From NCBI GenBank assembly GCA_009792885.1, contig WMCF01000206.1, forward strand, positions 79,624 through 143,623: a DNA stretch of 64,000 nt. Direction: 5' to 3'. The position numbers and the translations under genes were made by a program. This document shows, piece after piece, positions 1 through 12,100 of the stretch (positions within the stretch are counted from its first letter, which is position 1; every line of letters begins with the position of its first letter). The notes below the pieces were generated by a model. It saw nothing but the letters and a program-made list of their open reading frames with translations, was not told where the DNA came from and searched no databases. The stretch comes from Eremophila alpestris peregrina. Its lineage: Eukaryota; Chordata; Aves; Passeriformes; Alaudidae.

Positions 1-3000
1 GTTCTTTTGCCTCAGAAAAAGTTTTTATTTATTTTATTTCTATTCAAGCTTGCCTGTCCCCTCTCCCTAGTGGGTCCAAGCACTGCAGGGCTCTTTTTGG
101 AGCCCAGTGTCCAGCTGTGTGGCTGTGCCAGAGACAAAGCACCCCTTTTTCAGCCTCTCCTTCCCTCCCTCCCTTCCTCTCCTGCTCCTCCTGAGTTCCA
201 CAGCTCAGGCACCGAGGAGGATTTTGCTGGCTGCCAGTTGTACAGCCTAACCTGGTGCACAGCCCAGAGGGAGCAGGATGTTCATGCTACGCGGAGCACT
301 GAGAATTCAGGAGGCACTTTTGTAACCTACTGAACCACATCAGACCTAGGAAAGATCTGAAGATTATGCAGCCCTCCTCTATGTTTTCTTTCCTCACCCC
401 AGGCTTTTCATTTCTTCAGTGCCAAGCCTTCTAATGCTTTTTTTGGGGTTGGTTTTTTTTTTTGCTGGTTGAGAAAACAGCTCAAGTTCTGCCCCCGTCT
501 CGGAGTGGCAGCGAAGCATGCGTGAGGATTTGCTCCAGTGGCAAAACCATATCTGATTGGGGGGGAAGAAAAAAAAAAAGGAAAACAGCTGAGGCCCTCT
601 GAAACAAGTCATGCTCCTGTACGCTTTTAATCACTTGTGTCTGCCAAGAGGGATCTTGCACAAGCAAAGCTGGCTCCATGCAAGAGGAACATTTTTGCGT
701 GTGTGCGAGCTGGCCACGGTTCCCTGATAATGTGCTCCCTGGAAGCAGTGGCAATGTGCTGGTTAGATGCCTGGCTGCTGGAATTACCTTCATGTCAAGG
801 TACTCATGCTTGGTGGTTTGGTATGTAGCTCTGTGTTTTATTGGCTTTGTCAGCGCTGAACTTCCATATGCTCTGAGACGGGGGGGAGTCTCCTGTGGCT
901 GCTCCAAAAAGGGCTGGTGAGGAAAGGAGGTAATTCAGAGGGCATTAGGATGCTAGGCAAGCCTGAGACAATTTCATTTTCTTCCTTCTTGGAGTGTGTT
1001 TCCTCAACTCCACCTCAGCTCAGTTTTATTTGCAGCTCCACTTTGATTTACGGCCATAAAAAGTAATTTATCAGCGCAAAATCAGTTAGGGAACAGACAG
1101 GAGAAGTTCTTTTAATTTAAAAATGCATATTGCTCTTATTATTTAAGCTTGTTTGTTCATATTAACTTACTGTGGTAGATGTGCTTTGTGATTTAGAGTG
1201 AGCATAAACCAAACAAACCAAAGTATTTTGGCTGAGATGCTGGGGCTGATTGTCAGGGCCGAGAGTGTGAGGTGCCTCCATAAGATGGGAAATAGCAATG
1301 CAGGTGCTATAATATATATTTTTACACATTCGGACACCCATAAAAAATTTATTTTAGGATATTATAGTAGTCACTTCACTCAGGAAGCAGTGGGGAAGTG
1401 GGGGCAGGAGTCAATCTTCATCTGAAGCCTTTTTTTTTCCTTTTTCTACTGATGGTTTCATCAGAGTTTCTTCCCCCAGTGATTGCTGCTGCCTGCTGCC
1501 AGTGATAAGGGAGGAGAGCAGAGGCAGCGTGACAGATCCTCTCTTCCCATGTCAGTGTGGCAGAGAAGGGAAGTATTTCTGCAGGGAAAGGAAGCCAAGA
1601 GGAATTTCCCTGGGGAGGAAAAGAGCACTAGAGGAATTCAGGATCACACAGGAAAGAGTGATGTGAGAGAAAAAAAAAAGAAAATAGGAAGCAAATCAAC
1701 ACAAAAAATACCCTGCCACCAAAAAAAGCACCAGAAATTGGCTGGGATCCATTTCAGGAAGCGGCTGTAAAGCCGAGTAACTTTTGTCACAAATCAAGGG
1801 AGGACACAAAAGATGATGGGGGAGCTCTGAAAAAGCCTCTTTCACCTGTGGCAGACTCCAAAATTTCCTGCTCTGCCACTTGTGGGGATCAGCATCACAC
1901 ATGGGGATGGGGGAAATGGACAGTGAGAAACAGCCCTGGCTGTGATCAGGAGCAGTCTGCAGTGTGCCAGACTTGTCCAAGGGTTCACTTCTCAGCTTAA
2001 AACCTGAAATGGCAAATTTTACAGCTGCCCTCTCTCTGTTGGTGCAGCCCAGGGAAGAGACTGTGCCTTAAAACTTCCTTCCTACCTCCCACCTTTCGGG
2101 GGGAACTCTTCTGCCATGGCATTTTGGAGTTGTGTCTGTGGTGCTGTCCTTTAGCAGGTCTGGGAATGTGGGAGGCTGCAGTTTCAGGATTCTTTTCATT
2201 TGGGGCTCTTGGACAGGGAACAACCTATTCCAGGACAGAGCAGAGAGAGGGACAGGACTCTTACCAGGGCCTTGGGAGGGATGAAACTTTTCCTTCCCTG
2301 AGAGGGTGGGCAGGCCCTGGCACAGGGTGCCCAGAGCAGCTGGGGCTGCCCCTGGATCCCTGACAGTGCCCAAGGCCAGGTTGGACATTGGGGCTGGGAG
2401 CAGCCTGGCACAGTGGGAGGTGTCCCTGCCCATGGCAGGGGTGGCACTGGATGGTTTTAAGTCCCATTCCAATCCAAACCATTCCATGATTCTGTAACTG
2501 TTGTTATTCCCACTGCATCCCACACACCTACACCCACCCCTGGTGCAGGATCCAGGCTCTCCTGGACATGGCAGGGGCATGGTGAATGTGGAGAGCTGAG
2601 TGTCCTTGGGCCATCCCTAACATTTGACCCTCAGACACCCTGGGAGCCCTGTCCCTGCCCTTCCAGCCCAAACCCACCAGCTGGAGCTCCAGGGAGGGAA
2701 AGGGGAGCCTTGGCTGTCCCCATCCCTGTGACCTCCAGGGAAGGAGGAGCCATCAGCCCTGGGAATTGCTCCCAGGAGCAGGCATCCAGGTAGGCTGAGC
2801 AAAGGGGTGGGATGGGGACGTGCCACCATCACTGGAGCAGAGATCCCCAGCTACCTCCTGGCACAGCATTTTGTGCCAGGGAATCTCGTTCTGACAGTGT
2901 GCAAGTAAAGGCTAAGGGGAAGTGTGCTTGAGAGGGAGAGGTGTGCTGATTTCAGAACAAGCTTTTGGGCATGTTTTAAACCCATGTCCTACCCAGGGAG

Positions 3001-4817
3001 AGGCTTGGTGTGGGGAATGGAGACTCTTCCCTCAGGAACATGCACTTGCTTGAAAGGTTTCCCATTAGAGGCTGCAGAAATTCACCTCCCCCTGACAGTG
3101 GTGCTGGGGTTTGGGTTGACCTGAGGAGCAGATGCATGTACAGTCCTTCCCAGCCCTACCCCTCCCAGCCCCCACATTTCCTCCCGTTGTTCTTTTTCAG
3201 ATCACTTGAAGGTTTTTTCCTGTTTATGATCCGGACATGCTGCGCTCTGTGTGTTGATTTGACTGTCACATAAGGAATCTCCTACTGGGATCATGGATGC
3301 ACTCCTCTCTTTTTATAAATGTGTCTCTGTGGCAATGGTTCATAGCTGTGGAAGAGAAATGCTGGTGATTAAACCAAAACTGGAATGAGCTACAGCTGTT
3401 AATGGGAGCTAAGTTTAATTTTCCTTTCCCAGAAAACCTGCAGCAGTGTGATGAGTACAGTCACAAACAAAAATTCTCCTTAATTGACATAACAGGAAAG
3501 GTACTTCAGTGAGCAATTATGCTGATGTCCTGGGCTGGCACATGTGTGTCCCACAAATATATCTTGTACTTCCTGCAAAATTCTTTTAAGTGGCTATAAG
3601 GAAGACTTTTTTTTTTTTTTTTTTCCAGTGGTTGGCGAAAACTAATCACTGACTCGGAGGCTCTTTTTTGAGGAAAACAATGGGACAAAACAATGCCTTT
3701 TTTTTTTGTGAGACCTGCCAAAGCACAAAGGATGCATGGGATGTTTTTTTTCTTTGTTGCTTTTGTCAGCAGGAAGTTTTGTTGTTGGGAACGACTATAA
3801 CATGCACTGTCCTTGCTCTACGTAATCGCTGTCTGGTCCTGAGAGCCGGGTCCCGCTCCCTGCCTCCTCCAGCTGGCACGGGCAGGGCTCAGCCTCGCCC
3901 CGGGGGCTCTGCCCTGCCCCGGGCGCCTGAACTCTCCCTCTCCATCCCGACTGATGCCCAGTAAACAAATCCAGGAGTGAGGTGCTCCGATGGTTGCTGG
4001 GGTGGCTCAGGTCAGGGCCCACGTTTAGAATGCTGACTTTGTGAATTACTTCCTTTTTTAAATTTTTTTTTTCTCTTTTTTTTTCAATTCCCCCCGTTTC
4101 AGACGGCTGAAAATGTGGGAGTGCTGTCCCCAGTGCAGGCAGCTCCAGAGTGTCGCTCCCAGGTGTAAATATCCCAGACCTCGCCTTTGATGTGCTCAGG
4201 TCTGCTTTGTTTCCCTCTAGGTTAGCTGTGGGTCCGTCACAAAGAGCCAGATCCGACTGAGTAAATCACTTGTGGAAGTTAATTGTTCCCAGTGAAAGCT
4301 GGTCTGGCTCATTCTGCCTCTGTCGCAGGAAGGGACAGAGGTGGTGAGCTGGATCCGCGTTCTGAGCCCAGCGACTTTAATTCTGATCAGATGTCTCTCC
4401 TCAGGGCATTAAAGAAAACCTGCTCACTAATCAAAAAGAGCCTCTTCTCTAGAGAAACGTAAGGAAAAAAATATATATTTAATGCCTTTTACAGAAATAA
4501 AGCACTGATATAAAATTTCAGCTTTGACAAATTTCTTTTGCAGGCTACCATAAAAGAAACCTACTTCTCCGTACTTGGCAGGCACCAGAATCAAATAATG
4601 ATTTTTTTTTCCCCCCTTGGAAAAAAAAAAAAAAGAATATCAAGTTATTTGTAATGTCAGATACTGTACAGTAGTAACTTTCTATTCCAGCTGTTTTTAT
4701 TCAGTGCTGCTGTGTTCAGATTATGTTTGTGTTTCTCTCCATCAACATCTTCACGTGCTCCTCGAAGTCTGCTCCGGCTTGGTTAAGTAACAGCTTTTTC
4801 TTTTCTTCTCTCCCCAG
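1..4817. other. Noncoding sequence 5' of the KCNJ15 coding exon
   Basis: No reading frame here resembles a known protein. The stretch ends at a good splice acceptor (pyrimidine-rich run, then AG at 4816-4817), so at least its right part should be KCNJ15 intron. KCNJ15 in other vertebrates has untranslated 5' exons upstream of one coding exon; I cannot place such an exon here. Contents seen: a CR1 fragment (2282-2497), a CpG-richer patch (about 3820-3945), and A/T homopolymer runs near 430-580, 3608-3720 and 4060-4640. Confidence 0.6.
2282..2497 (+). mobile_element. CR1 LINE 3' fragment
   Basis: Plus-oriented 3' end of an avian CR1 retroposon, truncated at its 5' end. It contains the typical segments: a cagggtgcccagagcagctg block, a gttggacattggggc block, and a terminal ccattccatgattctgt tail. 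These blocks recur in the other CR1 copies of the window. Confidence 0.85.
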
Positions 4818-4833
4818 GTCTGAAGCAGTGAGG
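4804..4833 (+). promoter_or_regulatory. KCNJ15: Splice acceptor and 5' UTR remnant before the KCNJ15 start codon
   Basis: A pyrimidine-rich run leads into CAG at 4815-4817. The exon then has 16 untranslated bases before ATG at 4834. The bases before the start (gtgaggATGG) give a G at -3 and a G at +4, an adequate Kozak context. The reading frame stays open upstream to 4723, but that extension crosses this acceptor and has no channel-like sequence, so I take it as intron. Confidence 0.75.
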
Positions 4834-5964
4834 ATGGAGCCCACAAAGATCAACATGTCCCGGGTGCCCCTGGTGAGTGGGGGCATCGACAGCTCCATGC
4901 TCAAGGCGCACAAACCCCGCGTGATGTCCAAGAGCGGCCACAGCAACGTCAGGATAGACAAGGTGGATGGCATCTACCTGCTCTACCTGCAGGACCTGTG
5001 GACCACGGTCATAGACATGAAGTGGAGGTACAAACTCACCCTGTTTGCTGCTACCTTTGTCATGACCTGGTTCCTCTTTGGGGTCATCTACTACGCCATC
5101 GCTTTCCTTCACGGGGACTTGGAGATGAACAAGTTCTCCCCGAAGCGGGAGCCCTGCGTGAAGAACGTGGATTCCCTGACTGGGGCGTTCCTCTTCTCCC
5201 TGGAGTCCCAGACAACCATTGGCTATGGGTTTCGTTTCATCACCGAGGAGTGTCCCCATGCCATTTTCTTGCTGGTGGCCCAGCTGGTCATCACCACCCT
5301 GATTGAGATCTTCATCACAGGCACCTTCCTGGCCAAGATCGCCAGGCCCAAGAAAAGGGCAGAGACTATTAAATTCAGCCACTGTGCTGTCATCACCAAA
5401 CACAACGGGGAGCTTTGCCTGGTGATCAGAGTGGCAAACATGAGGAAGAGCCTCCTGATACAGTGTCAGCTCTCTGGGAAGCTCCTTCAGACCTACGAGA
5501 CCAAAGAAGGGGAGAGGATTCTGCTGAACCAAGCCAGCGTCAAATTCAACGTTGACTCCTCTTCGGAGAGCCCATTTCTCATTCTGCCTTTAACCTTCTA
5601 CCACATTTTGGATGAAAGCAGCCCTCTGAGAGACCTCACGCCTCAAAACCTCAAGGAGAAGGACTTTGAGCTGGTGGTGCTCCTGAATGCCACGGTGGAG
5701 TCCACCAGTGCTGTCTGCCAGAGCAGGACTTCCTACATCCCCGAGGAGATCCACTGGGGCTACGAGTTCGTGCCTGTGGTTTCCCTCTCTCCAAATGGAA
5801 AGTACGTGGCGGATTTCAGCCAGTTTGAGAAGATCAGGAGAAGCACAGATTCCACTTTTTACAGCATGGACTCTGAAAAGCAAAAGCTGGAGGAGAAATA
5901 CAGGCAGGAGGACCAAAGAGAGAGGGAACTGAGAACAATGTTGTTACAGCAGAGCAATGTTTGA
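4834..5964 (+). CDS. KCNJ15: Inward-rectifier potassium channel Kir4.2 (KCNJ15)
   Basis: Complete single-exon reading frame of 376 residues; human KCNJ15 has 375. Kir4.2 forms tetrameric inwardly rectifying K+ channels in the plasma membrane, alone or with Kir5.1. Visible parts: cytoplasmic N-terminus with the conserved HSNVRIDKVDG stretch (residues 36-46); slide-helix region DLWTTVIDMKWR (54-65); TM1 about 67-91; extracellular loop with C108; pore helix and TIGYG selectivity filter (128-132); C140, the expected disulfide partner of C108; TM2 about 143-167 with acidic E158 at the rectification-controlling position; then the cytoplasmic IgG-like domain. The C-terminus ends in S-N-V, a class I PDZ ligand. 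The region from TM2 to the C-terminus is nearly identical to human as I recall it. The N-terminal ~25 residues and the TM1-pore loop (about 95-110) diverge. The filter exit reads GYGFRF, whereas I recall GYGVRS in mammalian Kir4.2. The KCNJ15/ERG tail-to-tail neighbourhood supports KCNJ15 over KCNJ10. Confidence 0.97.
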   Translation: MEPTKINMSRVPLVSGGIDSSMLKAHKPRVMSKSGHSNVRIDKVDGIYLLYLQDLWTTVIDMKWRYKLTLFAATFVMTWFLFGVIYYAIAFLHGDLEMNKFSPKREPCVKNVDSLTGAFLFSLESQTTIGYGFRFITEECPHAIFLLVAQLVITTLIEIFITGTFLAKIARPKKRAETIKFSHCAVITKHNGELCLVIRVANMRKSLLIQCQLSGKLLQTYETKEGERILLNQASVKFNVDSSSESPFLILPLTFYHILDESSPLRDLTPQNLKEKDFELVVLLNATVESTSAVCQSRTSYIPEEIHWGYEFVPVVSLSPNGKYVADFSQFEKIRRSTDSTFYSMDSEKQKLEEKYRQEDQRERELRTMLLQQSNV

Positions 5965-6745
5965 TTGGATGGACAAACTATTCGGAATAATCCTTTTTTT
6001 CTGCAAACTGAAAAAAACCCCATACCTTCTGTGCTGTATGTCTGCTGTGAAACCAGAAGTGAAGTCCTTTTCAGGATTATTTACTTTACAGTCCTATTTC
6101 AGCAAATAACCTTGGTGTACAGTAAATCTCCCCCTTTGGCTGAGTTGTTAATCAAGTATTTTGTAATTAGGCAGGATTTCTTTGTTCCCAAGTAATGGGT
6201 TTGTGTTAAACCTCTGCCTGATGCCACCCCCCTGAAAGCAGACACGACAGTTTCCGTTTGGAAAGTGAAACTGGATGCACTGTGCTGATTCCCTCAAGTA
6301 TTTATTTGACGTGGTTTTACTGTGAACATGCAGGGACAGCACACAGCACTGCTAGAGGAAAACGTGCTCCTTTGAAATATGTATCTTTAAAATGTACATT
6401 CTCGTTCCAGGGATCACCTGTGTGGGGATTCCTGGCACTGAAAGTAAGTTGATTGAAGAGGCAGATGGTTGGATGTGGGAAGAGCTCCAGGGAGGGGTTA
6501 AACTCCTTAAATCTCAAGGGAGGGTGACAGAGCAGTGCTGGGTGGTGGGAAGAGAACCTGCTCTCTGTCTCTGCTGCTCAGAGCTTTGTTTTGTGGTTGT
6601 TTTAGGATCACTCACTTTTTTTTTTTTTTAACCTTGCTAATGCCTGATTTATATCTGATAGCAAAAAGGGGAGAAGAGGGCAAGACACACACACAGGATC
6701 ACGACAGTAATCAACTAAGGTAATAGACACCTGTTTTTTATCCAG

Positions 6746-6753
6746 TGTAAATA
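6746..6753 (+). promoter_or_regulatory. Pumilio-type element in the presumed KCNJ15 3' UTR
   Basis: TGTAAATA matches the Pumilio recognition consensus TGTANATA. It lies about 190 bp before the AATAAA at 6938. An 8-mer can occur by chance, so function is only suggested by position. Confidence 0.3.
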
Positions 6754-6937
6754 GTTTGTAACAGCAGCATAACAATACAATTCCACAGATTGCTTGCTTT
6801 GCTCCGGACCGTATTTAATTTTGGTTTAAAAGAAAGCTGTGTAATGTCTGTAGACAATATTTACTTTTTCTGGCAGCCGTAAAGGACAAGCATTCCTTTC
6901 ATCCAAATCAACTTTGGTCTACTAAAACCATTCCATT

Positions 6938-6943
6938 AATAAA
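6938..6943 (+). terminator. KCNJ15: Poly(A) signal AATAAA, likely for KCNJ15
   Basis: Canonical hexamer about 975 bp after the stop codon, in a non-repetitive A/T-rich setting, followed by a TG-containing stretch. It is the first canonical plus-strand signal after the coding region. Confidence 0.5.
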
Positions 6944-7304
6944 TGAATTTAATGTGAGCAGTTCCTGATCTCTTTGTGGCACGGGGAGAGGGTGAAGCAC
7001 CCCGGAAATGTTGGAGGAGCTGAGTGCTTGAAGGAGGCATTTGGCTCTGGCACAGAGCCCTGGGAATTCTGCAGGTCACTGCAGTGGCCAGGGGACAGGT
7101 AGCAAACCAGCAGTGGTGTCCACGTAGCATCTCTGTTGCAGAGGGTTCTTTAATGGGAATTTGAAATTATTTCTGACTCTCATCACTTTGGCAGCTCTCT
7201 GAGTTCTAGGGATTCTGCTGCTCTAAAGCTTTGGCAAGGAAAAGCTGTTTTAAATGGGTCTGGCCTGAAAGCCACCAAAGCTGGCAATGATGAGAGGATG
7301 GGGA

Positions 7305-7363
7305 GGTTGGAACCAGATGATCTTTAAGGTCCTTTTCAACCCCAGACCTTCTGTGATGCTGTG
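7305..7363 (+). mobile_element. Short CR1 3' tail
   Basis: A gaggttggaacc...gatgatctttaaggtcc core followed by a ccttctgtgatgctgtga tail, the last ~60 bases of a plus-oriented CR1. Confidence 0.65.
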
Positions 7364-7690
7364 ACTTTTGGCATCATTGCACTTATTTTTTTTTACCAGT
7401 GCTGTGCTGAGCTTCCCAGCACTGTGTGGCCTGGTGGAGTGCAGGGCTGCAGTCTGCCACACAATGTTCTACATAGCAAATAAATCCAGTTTGCAGCCTG
7501 AAGAGGCACACAGCAAGCTGAGCACAGAGGTGGCACCAGGAATGGACGTCAGGAAGAAAGGAGCACACACTGGAGGGGCCTGTGGGGTGTCTCTGAGTGG
7601 AGCAGGATGGTGGTGGTGAGGAGGGGCATTAGAGGCTCACAAATGCTCATTTATGTGAAGATTTAGCTCTTCTGTGAGGGAAAACACACA

Positions 7691-7840
7691 CAGAATCATA
7701 GAATCATTGGATCATTGAATGGTTTGGATTGGAAGTGATCACCTTCCACTGTCCCAGGCTGCTCCAAGCCCCATCCAAGCTGGTCTTGGACTCTTCCAGG
7801 GCTCCAGGGGCAGCTACAGCTTCTCTGGGCAGCCTGGGCA
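7691..7840 (-). mobile_element. CR1 LINE 3' fragment, minus orientation
   Basis: Starts with cagaatcatagaatcattgg, the reverse complement of the CR1 tail repeat. It continues through ggtttggattggaag, the ccccatccaagctgg block and the ccaggggcag block. Confidence 0.8.
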
Positions 7841-8570
7841 ACACCCAGGTACTTGTTTGAAAAGATAAACTTTACTTAATCCACAGAGTTTCTCTACTCA
7901 CTACAGAGTGAACAAGCTCTCTCAAACCACCATAGGCAGGGTCTGCCTGGCATTTGTGGAAGGAATTTCCAGTTTGTTTCATACTGTGTGGTAACACAGG
8001 TTTGCAACCCCATTGAGAGGATGTAAGTGTTTAAATTAGGGATTGGTAATTCCAAATTTTCCATCACTTTCCTTGATTCCTTGTTTCATCAAACTCATAA
8101 ATTGTGTGTGCTTCAAGAATTCCTGCAGTCATTTCACTGATCTGAGGACTGTGTCCTATGACTCAAAGATGCCTTGGGATGCTCTGAAAGGGCACGGATG
8201 TCTTAACCCTTCATCTGCCAAGCCCTAACATGTCTTGATAATCAAACAAGCAGCCCTATTATTTATTTTATCCAGATAAGGACTCAGATAACTCCTAAAA
8301 TAATTGTCACAGCTGTGTATTGACTATGAAACAGCTTCATGAAGAGCAAAAGTGAGCTGGTTCTTCTCCAGAAACACCTGATGATGACTTGATCCCTTTG
8401 TACACCAATCCCAATTCAGTCATTGTGTTCTCTAGGCCATTCCAGAAATCGGATTATCCTGGAAATTAAAAAAAAAGCACCTTAAAGCTTGTTAAAGCAA
8501 AAGCTTTGAAAAGAAAGAAAGAAAAAAAACCCCACAGAAATGTTTTTCCTCTGAGCTTTTGGTCCTACAG

Positions 8571-8760
8571 GGAGAAGGAGAAGGAGAAGGAGAAGGAGAA
8601 GGAGAAGGAGAAGGAGAAGGAGAAGGAGAAGGAGAAGGAGAAGGAGAAGGAGAAGGAGAAGGANAAGGAGAAGGAGAAGGAGAAGGAGAAGGAGAAGGAG
8701 AAGGAGAAGGAGAAGGAGAAGGAGAAGGAGAAGGAGAAGGAGAAGGAGAAGGAGAAGGAA
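8571..8760. repeat. (GGAGAA)n hexamer microsatellite
   Basis: About 32 uninterrupted GGAGAA units, with a single N at 8664. The plus strand is entirely purine, so the tract has mirror symmetry of the kind that can form triplex DNA. Lys-Glu, Gly-Glu and Ser-Pro repeat frames across it are artefacts of the repeat. The N splits the tract almost exactly in half (93 and 96 bp), so the real copy number is unknown. Confidence 0.98.
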
Positions 8761-8820
8761 GAGCTGTTTCTCCAGAAAAAGAAAGAATAAAGTTGTTTCT
8801 CTGCAACTCCTTGACAGGAG

Positions 8821-9115
8821 GGGCAGTGGGGTAGGGTCAGGCTCTGCTGCTGTGTCCCAAGAGAAGGAGTGAGAGGAAAAGGCCTCAAACTGCTCCAGGG
8901 GAGGTTCAAATGGGATCCTGAAAAAAAATCAGAGAAACAATGTCCAGACCTTGGGCTGAGCTGCCCAGGGAGGTTTGGAGTCACTGTCTGTGGGAGTGTT
9001 CAGGAGCAGTCTGGATGTGACCCTTGGGGACAGGGTTTGGGCTGATGTTGGTGGCACTGGGTGGTGCTGGGACTGGAATGATTTTAAGATTTCTTCCAGT
9101 GTCGATAATTCTGTG
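8821..9115 (+). mobile_element. CR1 LINE 3' fragment
   Basis: Degenerate plus-oriented copy: the ctgagctgcccagggaggtttggagtcac region and a gtggtgctgggactgg...attttaagatttcttcc core, ending gataattctgtga. It is more diverged than the copies at 34945 or 53265. Confidence 0.7.
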
Positions 9116-12100
9116 AAAACACTGTAAATCTTTTACAAAATCAAGACAGATCTTCATTAGGTGGTGAGAGACCACACACATTAAAATAATATTTAAATAC
9201 ACACATTAAAATAATATTTATTCACTTCAGCTTGAGAAAGCAGCCTTGCTCTGGAATGAGCTGGTGTTTTCCCTCCTGCTGTTGTGCAGGTGTAACTTCC
9301 ACTGCCCTTTTCAAGCCCAGCAGGGCAGCAGTGGAGCAGGATGATCAGCAGCAGTGGGAAAATGTCAGGACACGGGGATCTGACAGGAACCAGCAGCCAA
9401 CCACCACCTCTCACTGCTTGTGGCACCCTCAGCTCTGGGGATTTGCCTTGCCTGGAAAGGAACAGGATAGGGAGCCAAAAAGCAAAACTTTGGTGAGCAT
9501 CCCAAAGCTGTCTCACCCACGAGCAAGGACTGTTAAATCTGAATTTAAAATTTCAGGGTCTCAAGAAAGCAGTGGAATCCCATTGCCCTGCGTGAACAGG
9601 AGCATGACTGTGTCTAAAAAGTAAATCCTCCATTCCAGAAACTATTTAAAAGTCTGGCTTTTTAAAAATCCAGTCATTCACGTTTTAAAAATTTACTGAG
9701 GAATATGACATACTTAAGTTTCTTTTTTTTATGAGCTATCAGTGAGCAGAACATTTTTAGAGTAGCCTTAATGTATAGACTTTGCAGCCCACAAATGAGT
9801 GAGAACTTATTTCACCTCATGGACTGTCTCTGAACTATTTGCTTTGGCTTCAATAATTCATTGTTCTCTTTTTATTTTCTTTTTTAAAAACTTTATTTAT
9901 TTTCTCTCTGTAGGTAGGTGATTGAATAAGCATAGTTTCACTTCTGTTGCTTCCTTGCAGAAGATGAGTGTGCCAGAGTCAAATCCACCATCCCTCACTG
10001 ATGTCTCACTTCATCTTCCAAAGGGAGGACAATGCCTGTGGGAAGCCAAGGATTTGACAGGGGAACAGAGTGGTCTCCAGTAATCGTTTTCTAATTTTCT
10101 AATTAGGAGGGAAAACAGCCATGAGGTGTAAAATGTACTGAGGGAGGGGATGGGGAAACAGAAATAAAAAAATCCAAACACACTTTTACACATCCACAGG
10201 ACTGAACATTTGCTGCTTCCATAGGATGCCAGATTAAGGAAAAAAAAAATCCCCAAACAAACAAAAATCAACTCCCAGATTTGCTGAGGTGACTCAAAGC
10301 TCTGGGAAAGGTGAATGCAAGTCCTGTGTTTGAGCAAATGTTCCTGATGCCTTGTGAGAGTGTTTGCTCAGTGTCAGCCTGATGACAGCCTGAGCTCCTC
10401 AGGGAACAGGTAAGACTCTGCGATGACAAATCCATGATGGAGAGAAGTTTAAAAAAAGCTGAGTGTGTTCTCCAGCTCTTGCTTATCCACTGTTCTTGTC
10501 CTGCTTGGCTGTGTCCTGCTCTCCCTCCTGTTGCTGGGATTATGTGAATGAATAGGAATCTTCCCCTGCTCAGCCTCCAGCAGAAACTCTCTGCAAATAT
10601 GAGATTACCAGAACAGAGCCCTTTCCATGCCAAAGGTACTGCTTGAACATCCTGTACCTCTGTGAGCTGAAAGGAGCATTTCCAGGATGTCACATATTCC
10701 CATTCAGGGCTGCTTTGTCCTGTGTCAGCACATGGCACAGAGGGAAGGGAATTCCACCAGCAGCAGCAGCACAGCTTGCAGGGGCTTTTTGCATCTCCTC
10801 CCAGCATTTTGCTTTTTGGACACACTCATGCTCTTGGTACACACAGGGAAATGGGATTCCACTGATTTCTTTAGACCCTGGAATTTTAAATTCCTCAGTG
10901 CTGGCTGTGCCCCTCACCAGATCACAGAATTGCTGGTTGCATTCCTTCCTTACCATTCCCTGAAAACATTTATCCACACAAACCATGACCTGGTGGCTGA
11001 CACCAATTACACTGAGAGGAGGAAAGTGTTTAAGGAAAGATGAGTACAAAAGGCATCTTGCCATCAATTATTTCCTGTGGACAAAACCCATCCCTGCTCC
11101 ACCTGACTGCTCTGCCCAGGACCAGCAGCACAATGGAGCAACTCCTGACACTCCCAAAGCTCCAGCTGGAATTCAGGTGTCTGACAGGCTCTGAGGGAAC
11201 CAACACCAGCTCATGGGGGTTTGTTGGTGCTGAGATCCTGCACTTTGGAGATGCTCTGATGGTTTTCATGCAGATAAAAGATGTCCAGTGGGTGCAGCAA
11301 TAAACTTTCCTTGGCCACCTTCCCTGGATATCTGCTCTCTCTGGGGAACCCACCAACCTCAGACTAAAATGTTGAGTTTTTTTATACATTAAAAAAGACT
11401 TAACAGAGGTCAGATGGCTCCAGGACTCATCACTGGCTCTTGCAGTACAAATTGTTCACTCCTATTGACCAATCTCAATGTTCTTTCCCTTCTCCTGCTC
11501 ACATTAAGCATCTAATTATCCAGTGTTGGTTAGGACCATAATTTATTTATCTTTCCTTTGCTGCAAAGATGTATACTTGAACCACGAGCAGAGTATGATT
11601 TCACTTAACAACTGTGGTTAAGCAACAATCTTCAAGTTAGGTAATTGTTATTCATTCTTTACGGGATGAAATGGGTAAAATGGTCTGAGAAATGTACCCT
11701 TTGCTGTGCTCCAAAATAAGAAATATCTCAAAATAAATATCAAAGTCCAAAATCTGGGATGAATTAGGTGATTCATGCTAAATGATCCGATCTCTCCAGT
11801 TATTGAAAAAAAAAAAAAATCCCAGATGGTTATTTTCAGGAAAAAAATAATCCTAAATGTTATCCTGATGGCAGAAAAAGTTCACCATAACTGCCTCTGA
11901 AAGGTGCTTGCTGTAAGTCAGGATAGTTTTCCAGACAAAAAGCTGCCTCCCTGTGAGGAACACAGGTTTTAGGGAATACTGACTTCCCAAAGTGTGCCCA
12001 GCTGATCCTTGTGTGACAGAACAACTCCAGGTTCAGTGCAGCACCATCAGGTGTCTGGTGAATGTCAGGATGAAGGTCAGAATCTAATTCCTAATGAGAT

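Larger units (their letters stand above)
5965..6960 (+). other. KCNJ15: Probable KCNJ15 3' UTR
   Basis: This is an A/T-rich, repeat-free stretch following the TGA stop. The first convincing poly(A) signal is AATAAA at 6938-6943, which would place cleavage near 6955-6965. A CR1-littered intergenic character starts soon after (7305 onward). The 3' end is inferred from this signal; RNA evidence could move it. Confidence 0.5.

Noticed and set aside
4723..4833. In-frame N-terminal extension of KCNJ15
   Set aside because: The open frame continues upstream only because the intron end lacks stops. It crosses a clear splice acceptor at 4816-4817, adds no Kir-like sequence, and the start at 4834 gives the normal family length.
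8492..8984. Ser-Pro, Lys-Glu, Gly-Glu and Ser-Phe repeat proteins
   Set aside because: Translations of the GGAGAA tract and its flanks in different frames; no coding signal outside the repeat.
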